DNA of 64,000 nt, taken from the NCBI GenBank assembly GCA_044235425.1, contig JBIIHW010000007.1, positions 1 through 64,000 on the forward strand, given 5' to 3'. How positions within the stretch are numbered: the first letter of the stretch is position 1; the number at the start of each line of letters is the position of its first letter. The notes under the pieces were generated by a model. It made no database searches. It was not told the origin of the DNA and was given only the letters and a program-made list of their open reading frames with translations. This document shows, piece by piece, positions 49,065 to 57,331 of this stretch. The DNA is from JBJSXJ01 sp044235425. Lineage in GTDB: Bacteria; Planctomycetota; Planctomycetia; Pirellulales; Pirellulaceae. A program made the translations under genes and the position numbers.

Positions 49065-50253
49065 CGATCATCCCCCACAGATTAAGGCACCGCTGGCCGA
49101 TCGCCTGAAACTCCTCCGACTTGTAGCGGAGATTGCAGCGACCCGGCAGGTTAATCGTGAATTCGACGGTTCTCGCTCGTCCCGATCCGTTGCGCAGCAT
49201 GGTCAACTTGAACGTGGCACCCTCGACAACCGCTTGAGTGGCGCTGAGTCCGTATCCCGCCAAGCCCTGGCGGATCAGGTCGAGCCACTCGTCGCGCGTC
49301 GCCGGAACCTCGAAATGCTGCACGTTGGCCCTCAGCTTCTTGATCGTCCCGATCGGCTTCCAGCGGATGCTCTTCAACTGCACCCGTCCAATTCGGTCGT
49401 CAGCCGACGTTGGGTAGGTGAACGAAGGATCAAGCACTTGCTGGAGGCGATACACGGGGCGCGTGGGATGGGCCGGCGGAATGTCGATTTCCAGCACCGA
49501 TTTGCAGAAGGCGCGTTGCAGTGGGTACTGAATCGCCTCGCCGCCGTTGGCGATCAGTTCGAGCGAGCCATTACCCGGCGAGAACACGAACAACACCGAG
49601 AACGCAAATCGCGACGACTGCATTTTCAGGTGACCACTGTCTTCGAACACGAACCGCTTGTCGGGCCAGTCGTCCAGGTACGCGAAGAAATACTCGTCGC
49701 CATCGAGACGCGTGTAATGCTCGACGTGGCAGTGGTGACCTCGCATTTGCGTGGGCCAGTAGAAATTCCGTAGTGCCTCGGCCAGCGCCGCCGTCATCGT
49801 GGGTGTCACAGCAATCGGCAACTTGGGCAAGTCGTTGCGCCGCACTGCGAGGCGTCCACGTCCGAGCGAATCGGCGCACGCAAAGAGCGTGGCCCGGTCG
49901 AATAACTGCGGAAAGTTCAGGTAGAACCACATCGCTTTGTTCAAGCGACTGCGGCAGGCCGTGAATTTCCAGGCTTCATCGTGGGCGTGGTGCCGCAACT
50001 CCTGGGCGAACACCGTCATCCCGTGTTCTCCGGACGCCTCGACGATTTCGTGCAGAATGGCGTGCACTTCGCGGCGGCGCGGCTCTGGCAGTTGCTGCCA
50101 GGCGGCGTAGATCGGGCCGATCAACTTCTTCTCCCGCAGTTCTTTCCACGGGACATCGAGCAGTTCGCCGCGCTTGGCGAAAAACTGTTGCAGAAACGGA
50201 ATGGCAATCTGCTTCAACAAGGTACGCGGATCAAAGTGGTTCAGTCTCGCCAT
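49057..50253 (-). CDS. Recombinase-module protein, unknown, large
   Basis: A 398-aa protein with an N-terminal helical region (LLKQIAIPFLQQFFAKRGELLDV), a central segment rich in aromatic and His residues (GHHCHVEHYTRLDGDEYFFAYLDD), and a beta-rich C-terminus. No catalytic motif is certain. The start at 50253 is supported by GAGGAG upstream and by non-coding-like composition before it. Its consistent place beside a recombinase suggests a role in element maintenance. Confidence 0.6.
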   Translation of the reverse strand: MARLNHFDPRTLLKQIAIPFLQQFFAKRGELLDVPWKELREKKLIGPIYAAWQQLPEPRRREVHAILHEIVEASGEHGMTVFAQELRHHAHDEAWKFTACRSRLNKAMWFYLNFPQLFDRATLFACADSLGRGRLAVRRNDLPKLPIAVTPTMTAALAEALRNFYWPTQMRGHHCHVEHYTRLDGDEYFFAYLDDWPDKRFVFEDSGHLKMQSSRFAFSVLFVFSPGNGSLELIANGGEAIQYPLQRAFCKSVLEIDIPPAHPTRPVYRLQQVLDPSFTYPTSADDRIGRVQLKSIRWKPIGTIKKLRANVQHFEVPATRDEWLDLIRQGLAGYGLSATQAVVEGATFKLTMLRNGSGRARTVEFTINLPGRCNLRYKSEEFQAIGQRCLNLWGMIDA

Positions 50254-50697
50254 CGTGGTCGCTCCTCTTTCGACACCCTTCACATCATTCATATTCCTTG
50301 TGGTTGGAGGATCGGCTGGCTCCGCAGCCGACATACGCGTCTGGGTGGCTCTCGATGGCACTGGCGGCCGTCTGCCCGCGCGCAACGGCGCGGCCCCGCG
50401 TTCGTCCCGCGCAAGGCGAAACGCGCGTGCGGAATTTCGTTTGAAAACAGTGACCGCGAGCAGGTCCATGAGCGTGGACCTGACGTGCCAACAGGTAGTC
50501 CCAGGTTGGGGTTGGCTGGTGCGGCGTTAGATCGGGGTGAGCCGCGTCATTCCCCGGAGCCCGTATGTCCCGGCACCGGAAATCCGACGGATACTATTCA
50601 TGCGTTCAGTATCCGGCGACCATGATAGCATCGCCAATCGGCAAATCAATCCCGATCGGAATGTTTTCGCAGGATAGCGCAACCCGTTGTTGGCAAG
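50254..50697. other. 444-bp region inside the second recombinase module
   Basis: No gene is supported. A palindrome with 8-bp arms, CGGATACT-N12-AGTATCCG (50588-50615), is the strongest feature and may be an operator or part of an attachment site. The gap breaks the operon into 53167-50698 and 50253-48162. Confidence 0.4.
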
Positions 50698-51111
50698 TTA
50701 CTTAGACGGACCGGGAATCTGCTGCTTCAGCGAGGCCCACATGGCCCGCTGGCGGTTCCAATCCAGCTCGGCGGTGATGGGGCGGAGTACCTTCTCGTGC
50801 ACGGGTTCTCGTCCCGCTTCCGCCGGCGTCAGGTGCAGCAGTTCCTCCTGAATGTCGGGCGCAAGAAGGTTCAGGTTCATGATCTGTGTCATGCGCGCTT
50901 GCGTGACGTGCGCCAGCACGGCGAGTTGCGATTGGTCATGAATCTTGCCGGTTCGGACCAGTTTTTCGAAGCGAACCGCCAGTGCCATGAGACGCGAAAT
51001 GCGCGGCAGCCGCAGTTCGGAGGGTGGCGCGGCGGTCTTCAAAGCCGGGGACAACCGCCGACGCCCTCGGGTCCCACGGTTTATCGAAATCTTCTGCTCA
51101 ATCGTGATCAT
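50698..51111 (-). CDS. HTH protein coupled to recombinase 2
   Basis: A 137-aa protein with a basic N-terminus and a ParB/KorB-like helix-turn-helix (KIHDQSQLAVLAHVTQARMTQIMNLNLLAPDIQEELLHL), followed by a Trp-containing tail. Its ATG overlaps the recombinase stop by 4 bp. It probably helps regulate or direct recombination. Confidence 0.7.
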   Translation of the reverse strand: MITIEQKISINRGTRGRRRLSPALKTAAPPSELRLPRISRLMALAVRFEKLVRTGKIHDQSQLAVLAHVTQARMTQIMNLNLLAPDIQEELLHLTPAEAGREPVHEKVLRPITAELDWNRQRAMWASLKQQIPGPSK

Positions 51112-52682
51112 GCAGCTTCGTCCCTTTGGGCAACCGCCAGTGATTTAATGCCGACGGCGTGAAATGAAATGGCAATCGATTCGGCTGCAGCATTGAACTC
51201 GACGCGAGCCACCAGGTTGTGCAGCAACTCACGCTGTTCACGCGGCGCGAGTGTATCCCACAGCGATGGAAAATCGGCAAACACGGCTTCGATGTCCGCA
51301 GCGCTGATTCGTTCGGCATCCAGGCGTTCCACAGCTTGCCGGCAGTCCGCGAGTTGGTTTTCGCACTGTGCGATCTTCGCGAGAAGGTCGGCGGACTTTT
51401 CGGCTTTGACGTCTGGCGACTGACCAGACCCGGCCAGCCGATTGACATCCGCATGAAGACTCTTGAGTTCGCGCTGCAGGTTGCGTTGCTCTTGAGTACG
51501 GGACGTGAGTTCTGCATCGACGTGGGCTTGGGCCTGACGCAGGACCTCGGCGCGCAATGCTGGGTCGGTGGAGATTCGTTGCACCTGATCGACCACGAGC
51601 CGTTCGATCTCGGCGGCCGGCAGTGAACCGGATGGACATTTTCCGCGGCCGCCGTGGATGGCCAAAGTGCAGGTGTAGTAGCGGTAGCGCTTTGGTCCCT
51701 TATCGGTAAACGTGTGGACCATGACACGACCGCAGGCCTTGCAGTACAGCAGGCCTCGCAACAAGGTGGTGTGACGGCTGCGGATCTCTGATCCCGCCGT
51801 GCGGCCATTCTTCCGCAATCGCGCCTGCACGGCCTCGAATACTTCCGGCTTCACGATCGGCTCATGTTCGCCGGTATACATCGCCGACTTATGCCGGATT
51901 TTGCCGATGTAGATCGGATTGGTGAGCAAGGCGTACAGGCTGCTCTTGTCGAAGGGCCGTCCTCCGCGAACGACACCCTTGCTCGTTGTCCACGTTTTGT
52001 TGAGCCACCCCCGAGCCTCCAGATCCTGAAGAACCGGAAACATTGACCCGAGTTCCAGATAAAGGTCAAAGATCTTCGCGACCCGCTTCGCCTCGTCCCG
52101 GCTTACCACAAGTTTCGGGCTGCGATTGGAACGATCGACTTCATACCCCAGAACCGGAGTTCCACCGGACCATTTTCCCTTGCGACGTTGAGCCGCGATC
52201 TTGTCGCGGATGCGTTCCCCGATGATTTCGCGTTCGAATTGAGCGAACGACAGCAGGACATTCAGTACCAAGCGGCCCATCGAGGTGGCCGTATTGAACT
52301 GCTGCGTGACCGACACGAAGGCCACCCGATGCCGCTCGAAGATCTCCATGATGCGGGCGAAGTCGAGCAGCGATCGGCTGAGTCGATCGACCTTGTAGAC
52401 CACCACGCAGTCGATCTTGCCGGTTTCGATGTCAGCCATCAGGCGTCGCAAAGCCGGGCGGTCGAGGTTGCCACCCGAGAAACCGCCGTCATCGTAGTTT
52501 TCGGCGAGGCATTCCCAGCCCTCGTGCTTCTGGCTTTTGATGTACGACTCGGCCGCCTCGCGCTGGGCATCCAGCGTATTGAAGTCCTGGTCGAGTCCCT
52601 CCTCGGTCGACTTGCGGGTGTAAATCGCGCAGCGAACTGACTTCGTTGTTGCCTTGGGATTCTTGACGGAAGTGCGTCTCAT
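51108..52682 (-). CDS. Large serine recombinase with zinc ribbon
   Basis: A 524-aa recombinase. Catalytic region CAIYTRKSTEEGLDQDFNTL (Ser near 25), YKVDRLSRSLLDFA and FAQFEREIIGERIRDK in the long E helix. The Recombinase domain has GKWSGGTPVLGYEVDR and NPIYIGKIRHK. The zinc ribbon is CKACGRVM with YYTCTLAIHGGRGKCPSG. A coiled coil (LTSRTQEQRNLQRELKSLH) controls directionality. All elements are intact. It is coupled by 4-bp overlaps to DUF2924 upstream and the HTH gene downstream. It belongs to a different lineage from recombinase 1, which lacks the Cys4 ribbon. Confidence 0.92.
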   Translation of the reverse strand: MRRTSVKNPKATTKSVRCAIYTRKSTEEGLDQDFNTLDAQREAAESYIKSQKHEGWECLAENYDDGGFSGGNLDRPALRRLMADIETGKIDCVVVYKVDRLSRSLLDFARIMEIFERHRVAFVSVTQQFNTATSMGRLVLNVLLSFAQFEREIIGERIRDKIAAQRRKGKWSGGTPVLGYEVDRSNRSPKLVVSRDEAKRVAKIFDLYLELGSMFPVLQDLEARGWLNKTWTTSKGVVRGGRPFDKSSLYALLTNPIYIGKIRHKSAMYTGEHEPIVKPEVFEAVQARLRKNGRTAGSEIRSRHTTLLRGLLYCKACGRVMVHTFTDKGPKRYRYYTCTLAIHGGRGKCPSGSLPAAEIERLVVDQVQRISTDPALRAEVLRQAQAHVDAELTSRTQEQRNLQRELKSLHADVNRLAGSGQSPDVKAEKSADLLAKIAQCENQLADCRQAVERLDAERISAADIEAVFADFPSLWDTLAPREQRELLHNLVARVEFNAAAESIAISFHAVGIKSLAVAQRDEAA

Positions 52683-53167
52683 GTGTTTTCTCCGAGTCCA
52701 AAGAAGCGGAATCCGTTGCAGTGCGAACCGGTGATTGCCTTGGCGACCGCCGACAGCGACTTGTAGTGCTGTCCGTCGAATTCGAAGCCGTCGTGTAGAA
52801 CGTCGACGACCAGCGTTCGCCCCTTGTATTGGCGGCGGAGCGACATGCCCGGAGTGGGTAACCGGTTGTCGTGGGAGGCGGAAACCTCGAGCACGACGGT
52901 CCCACCTGCCGATGCGGGTAATGGCATGTCTTTGGGCGGCGTCACTCGGACTTCGGCATCGTTGGCCAGTTGCTCGGCCCGCCGCCGGGCTCGGATGGAC
53001 AGGTCGCCTTCGGCCTTGGCCTGCAATCGCCAGATTATCCGGCGGATCAGATAGGTCTTGTGTCGCGACCGCGTTTCTTCGCCCACGACTTTGACGTAGT
53101 ACTCGCGAAGCTGCCCGGCGGTCATGCGACCGAGCCTCGCAGCTTCCCTTTCGATATCAAGATGCAT
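52679..53167 (-). CDS. DUF2924 protein
   Basis: A 162-aa protein with DUF2924 features: GRMTAGQLREYYVKVVGEETRSRHKTYLIRRIIWRLQ in the first third and GRTLVVDVLHDGFEFDGQHYKSLSAVAKAITGSHCNGFRFFGL at the end. The family almost always sits beside serine recombinases, and the C-terminal half resembles a SPOR/RAMA-type DNA-binding module. The start at 53167 has AGAGGAG upstream. It is the first gene of the module. Confidence 0.85.
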   Translation of the reverse strand: MHLDIEREAARLGRMTAGQLREYYVKVVGEETRSRHKTYLIRRIIWRLQAKAEGDLSIRARRRAEQLANDAEVRVTPPKDMPLPASAGGTVVLEVSASHDNRLPTPGMSLRRQYKGRTLVVDVLHDGFEFDGQHYKSLSAVAKAITGSHCNGFRFFGLGENT

Positions 53168-53587
53168 GGAATGCTCCTCTGGTGAAATCTCGCGCGTTAA
53201 CCCAACTCGCGCTGAGACACACTGAGCCTCGACGGGCGGCAAAGCTCAAGGCGCTCGAACGAGAATCTTCAAGACTGTCGTCCGCTCGAGCGGTACACTC
53301 CACGCGACAACACGACATCGGCATGAGCAATCGTGCAAGAGCTTCGCTGACTTCGGCTGTTGCCCGTATGCACGAGAGGATCCGGTCAATGCCTTAGCTT
53401 CTCGGATTTCCTACCATCTGAATGGCAGCATGCCTTCCTTTGAATTGCCAGTTCCGTAACCCTTGTACAAGCCACTGTTTCGGCGTAGGCTGCCGTTGAA
53501 ACAGATTGGCTTACCCGAAGCGACTTCGGTTGTCGCCAAATATTTTCTTGCCAAGTACGCGAACTTTATGAGACGGTATTACCGAAC
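53168..53587. other. 420-bp divergent intergenic region
   Basis: Separates the divergent recombinase 2 operon and PIN-like gene. No further gene is supported and no strong repeat was found. Promoters for both directions and possibly an attachment half-site must lie here. Confidence 0.4.
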
Positions 53588-54907
53588 ATGAGAGACGTTT
53601 TCGCTGGCTATTACGCGCCGTCTGATGTTGATCTGGAGGAACTGTGGAAGTCAGGAATGGTAGTAATCGACGCAAACATTCTCCTGAACATGTACCGCCT
53701 TCCCGAGAAAGCACGAAGTGCCCTCTTCCAAACTCTCACCCTTGTCGCCAATCGGCTGTGGCTGCCGTACTACGCGGCACTTGAGTATCAGCGAAATCGA
53801 ATCGCGACGCTCTCAGATCAAGAAAAGAAGTTCGCGGATGTGATGGAAATCTGTGCTGACGTACGTCGCACTCTCGACAGCAAAATCAACGGCCTCCAGT
53901 TGAAAAAACGCCACTCGGTTATCGATCCTGACGGACTGATTGAAAGCGTGGCGAGGGCGATCGATACCTTCACCGTTCAACTAGAGGCATTACGATCTAA
54001 ACAGCCAGACTGGTCGCGTAATGATCAAATACGCGACCAAATTGAGTCTCTCTTCAACGGCAAACTAGGTATTCCGCCAAGGGAGCAGAGCGAACTCGAC
54101 AAACTCTTCAAGGAAGGCGAACAGCGATTTGCGAAACAATTCCCCCCTGGCTTTCGTGATGCCAAAAAATCCAAGGATGACGACAATGACTTCGCGTACG
54201 GAGGGCTTCACTACCAACGCCAATTTGGCGATCTCTTGGTGTGGAAGCAGTTGATCGAAGAGGCCAAGGCAAGAAAGGCTCAGTCGGTAATGCTCATCAC
54301 TGACGATGAAAAGGACGATTGGTGGTATCTTCATAAAGGCAAAAAGCTCGGCCCACGTCCGGAACTGAGCAAAGAGTTACGTGATCAAGCCGGAGTCAAG
54401 ACGTTTTGGATGTACACTTCCGACGCGTTCATCGAGACGGCAGCCAGTCGGTACTCGATCGCTGTTGATAGCAATGCGGTGGATCAGGTCCGCGATATTA
54501 GGGCCGCGATGCCCGCTGCTTCAGCTCGTTGGCGGCGGCTGGAAAGGGCCGTGTTCGACTGGTTGTGCGGGCTTCCAGCTGTTGACCACGTCGAAGAAAG
54601 TCGCGGGCCATTCGACATCACGGTAATGAAGAGCGATGGATCAGTCATCGAGGTAGAGGTTGTCCGCGCAAAAACGTTTAGGTCGCGGATAGCTGGATTA
54701 CTTCAACGCGGCGGCCAGCTGATTCGCGAACATGAGGATGTCCAAGTGATGATCGTCATAGTCGCAGAGGATATTGGCGAATTGGCCGTCGTTGAGGGGT
54801 GGTTGGTGAAAGACGGGACTTCAAAGAACAACGCAGGTGTCACGATCGTGTTGGGCGTTGTCGAGGAGGCGGACGATGAGTCGCTACGCTTTGTAGAGTT
54901 GACGTGA
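53588..54907 (+). CDS. PIN-like (PIN_8) nuclease protein
   Basis: A 439-aa protein. The N-terminal PIN-like domain has VVIDANILLNMYRLP at 26-40, YAALEYQRNRI near 58, and acidic residues in FGDLLVWKQLIEEAK and VMLITDDEKDDWW (about 235-245), a full PIN active-site set split over about 220 residues as in PIN_8 proteins. The last 130 residues form a separate alpha/beta domain with GPFDITVMKSDGSVIEVEVV. It stands alone on the plus strand, without an antitoxin beside it. A stand-alone RNase defence gene is plausible. Confidence 0.75.
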   Translation: MRDVFAGYYAPSDVDLEELWKSGMVVIDANILLNMYRLPEKARSALFQTLTLVANRLWLPYYAALEYQRNRIATLSDQEKKFADVMEICADVRRTLDSKINGLQLKKRHSVIDPDGLIESVARAIDTFTVQLEALRSKQPDWSRNDQIRDQIESLFNGKLGIPPREQSELDKLFKEGEQRFAKQFPPGFRDAKKSKDDDNDFAYGGLHYQRQFGDLLVWKQLIEEAKARKAQSVMLITDDEKDDWWYLHKGKKLGPRPELSKELRDQAGVKTFWMYTSDAFIETAASRYSIAVDSNAVDQVRDIRAAMPAASARWRRLERAVFDWLCGLPAVDHVEESRGPFDITVMKSDGSVIEVEVVRAKTFRSRIAGLLQRGGQLIREHEDVQVMIVIVAEDIGELAVVEGWLVKDGTSKNNAGVTIVLGVVEEADDESLRFVELT

Positions 54908-54929
54908 TGCTAGGGATGCCGTGCGTCGT

Positions 54930-55121
54930 TCAATGCTTTTCCGTGCTAGTAGGAGTCGTGTCAGCTCGGGACTTCGGTTTGTCATTGAGCCTAACTACGT
55001 TTGATCGACGTTGATTGGCGATTTTCCGCGCCACCGCACGGGCAAGAATTGAAGCGATTCGTTCTCGACGTTGGTCGGGCGTCAGTTCGTCGGCACAGGG
55101 ACTCAGAAAATCAGACGGCAT
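54930..55121 (-). CDS. Small helical protein under promoter element 3
   Basis: A 63-aa protein, MPSDFLSPCADELTPDQRRERIASILARAVARKI, with a polar tail. The LTPxQRRxxIAxILAR pattern occurs in small proteins near recombinases in planctomycete-type islands (recollection, unverified). GGAGCC precedes the ATG. Promoter element 3 is 58 bp upstream. No function is known. Confidence 0.6.
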   Translation of the reverse strand: MPSDFLSPCADELTPDQRRERIASILARAVARKIANQRRSNVVRLNDKPKSRADTTPTSTEKH

Positions 55122-55178
55122 GGGACTGGCTCCGAAGAGAGTGGCGGAAGAGAAACAGGTCACGCTTTGGCGATACCT

Positions 55179-55209
55179 GTTACATATGCCGTCGCGGGCA
55201 GGTTGGTCC
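55179..55209 (-). promoter_or_regulatory. Promoter-like element, copy 3 (GGACCA-16-ATATGTAAC)
   Basis: On the minus strand GGACCA (55204-55209) is followed by 16 bp and ATATGTAAC (55179-55187), upstream of the 63-aa gene. Block order and spacing are identical to the copies at 7763 and 29481. Confidence 0.6.
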
Positions 55210-56326
55210 GCTTGCAGCGGAAAAAACTCAGCATTAACCCGGCGTGTCTCTACTCGGCTCCATTCCGCGACCAGGATCGCGAGATCGGCCGTGATGACGT
55301 CAGCGTCTAAATCGTTGCAGCAGTTTCGTTTGTGATCGCGACTCGAATCTCACGTCGTGTGCGAGCGATCACCGCGAGCCTTAACCTGCGGGGTGCGTTG
55401 CAAAAGGCGCGACATTTGAAAGTTCGCGCCAAAAATCGTGTCTCTGTTTGCGCGCGACAAACTAGCGCGGGTGGAGACAAAGAGAGTTCGTGCCAAACCG
55501 CCGGCGACCTGGGGTGGACGGGTTAATGAGGCGTTGTCTCCGCCTTCGGGTGACCGAGCACAACGCGACTCGCAAACCGTTGGCGTTTCACGCGTTGAAA
55601 CGAAAAAAGCCGAGACACTTGGCCTCGGCTTGGTTCGTTCACTCCCGGGTGCATTTGGTTTGCACACCGTGGTTTCAAGTTGTGGGAAGCCAACTCGGTG
55701 CGAAGTGGGATCAGAGGCGGAATCGCGGGATACCCAAAGTGCCAGAATTCGCGTTTTCGAGAACGGCTGGTTGATCGGGTTGGCAACGAACCTGGGCCAG
55801 CCGGAAGGCGATAATTGCCGGATTTCACCTGATGCAGTTCATCCGAACGGAATTCGCTGGCTGTCCGCAGTGGCAGCGGACAGCGAATCGGGAGCCACCG
55901 CGAGGTGGCTAACGCTGCTTGTCGCCCCTCGCGATAAGGGAGGAGCCAACGTCTGCGGCTCGCCGGCCTGCCTTGTAAGCTTCAAATCATCTTACTGTCC
56001 GGCCCATTCCGTGGACGGCGAGGAGCGATCGAAGCTCGAGGGAACCGCCGAACTCGTCTGCTCCATCGACCGCGACCGCGATCGAAGGCACCCACCCCAA
56101 GAGGGAAGTGGTCGCGATTTTTTTGATTGGAATCAGTACACTTGGAGGCACACAGTCCCCCGGTCGTCATAGGCCAGCCGTTCGCCCGAGCTAGTCCATG
56201 ACGCTCATCTAAGCCGCTTGCCAGATCCAGTTCGGGAACGAGAGACAACTCGGCTAGAAGTGACAATTTAACTTGCTACACCTGGGCGACCACACGACGA
56301 TCTAGCCGCAATTCTGGAGACGGGTA
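55210..56326. other. 1.1-kb region without a convincing gene
   Basis: Open frames up to 244 codons exist on the plus strand but read as unstructured Arg/Ser/Gly-rich sequence with no ribosome binding site. The one clear feature is a minus-strand terminator at 55607-55631, implying that something is transcribed leftward from beyond 55640, possibly a non-coding RNA or a decayed gene. Confidence 0.45.
55607..55631 (-). terminator. Intrinsic terminator, minus strand
   Basis: On the minus strand AAGCCGAG-N9-CTCGGCTT is followed directly by a T-run (TTTTCG, giving six T in a row with the stem end). This is the only classical Rho-independent terminator seen in the window. Confidence 0.7.
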
Positions 56327-57019
56327 ATGATGTCACAGGTAGTCGCATGTCCACATTGCCAGGGACAGGTTGTAAATGATCCACGATTAGGCAGTCAGTT
56401 GGTGTCGTGCCCTCATTGCCAAGGGCGATTCACCATGCCCGCCATGGTGTCTGTCGCAACCGATACTCCCGCGCAGCCATCGGATATCGGATTGTTTATT
56501 GTCAAGCAGTCGTCGTCGACCAGCACGGCTCGCAGTCGATATCGACATCAGCGCGGGGTTCCACCAGAATCATCCACCATGAAAATGTGGTTGGGAATTG
56601 TTGGTTCAGTTGTCTTGTTCGTCGGTGTCTTTACTCCCATCATTAGCTTCCCAATCGTCGGCAATGTGAATTTGTTCCAAAATGGAAACGGGGTCGGAGT
56701 TGTGGTGCTTGCCCTTGCGGGTATCTCGCTCGTTTTGACGCTCATGAAGATATATGTCGGATTATGGTTGACTGGCTTAAGCAGCCTGGCGATCATGGGT
56801 ATGACATTCGTGAACTTTCATTTAGTAATGGCTAAGGCGAAATCCGAGATGGAGACCGAATTGCAAGGAAATCCATTTCGCGGCCTTACCGATGCGGCAA
56901 TGCTTGCCACTCAATTACAGTGGGGATGGGCGCTGTTGGTGGTGGGAGCAGGACTCGTAATTGCGAGTGCCGCGGTTCCTAGTGAGCCATCCAGGCGGAG
57001 CTCGCGGCTTCGTGGTTGA
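56327..57019 (+). CDS. Double zinc-ribbon membrane protein
   Basis: A 230-aa protein. Residues 1-40 hold two CPHCQG motifs (VACPHCQGQVVNDP and VSCPHCQGRFTMP), a zinc ribbon of the MJ0042/FmdB type. A Ser-rich linker follows, then four hydrophobic spans (about 90-110, 120-142, 145-162 and 195-215). GGAGAC precedes the ATG at 56327; MSQ at 56330 is equally possible. It reads like a host or island membrane protein of unknown role. Confidence 0.75.
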   Translation: MMSQVVACPHCQGQVVNDPRLGSQLVSCPHCQGRFTMPAMVSVATDTPAQPSDIGLFIVKQSSSTSTARSRYRHQRGVPPESSTMKMWLGIVGSVVLFVGVFTPIISFPIVGNVNLFQNGNGVGVVVLALAGISLVLTLMKIYVGLWLTGLSSLAIMGMTFVNFHLVMAKAKSEMETELQGNPFRGLTDAAMLATQLQWGWALLVVGAGLVIASAAVPSEPSRRSSRLRG

Positions 57020-57331
57020 TGAACTTGGCATCGTTGCCGTGGTGCTTGACTTATTGCCTCGCTAATGAAGTAGGCTATCCACAGCATGGGAATGGCAATC
57101 GCTGCGTGTCGATATTCCACCCCAGTGCCCACTACCCCGTTAGGGAATTGACACCACCCGGCGGAAATCTTCTGATGGTGGCCTTCGACAACCCACGTCG
57201 ATCATCGTCAGGCCGTGCAACTCGCGGACGACGTGACGACGTGCCGACGTGGGTTGGGGCATCCGTCTCCGTGATGGCTGCGTCAGCACGACGAAGAACT
57301 CGTCCCCATTCTCACGCCCCTCCGCCACTCG
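57020..57331. other. Upstream region of the helicase gene
   Basis: 312 bp without a gene. It contains the perfect 12-bp inverted repeat at 57189-57256. The helicase start at 57332 has no visible Shine-Dalgarno. Confidence 0.4.
57189..57256. repeat. Perfect 12-bp inverted repeat
   Basis: CAACCCACGTCG (57189-57200) and CGACGTGGGTTG (57245-57256) are exact complements 44 bp apart, ending 76 bp before the helicase start codon. It may be a two-site operator or a hairpin in the leader. Confidence 0.5.

Noticed and set aside
55438..56172. 244-codon plus-strand open frame in the gene-poor region
   Set aside because: No Shine-Dalgarno, no secondary-structure pattern, and it overlaps a terminator on the other strand. 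Not convincing as a gene, though not formally excluded.
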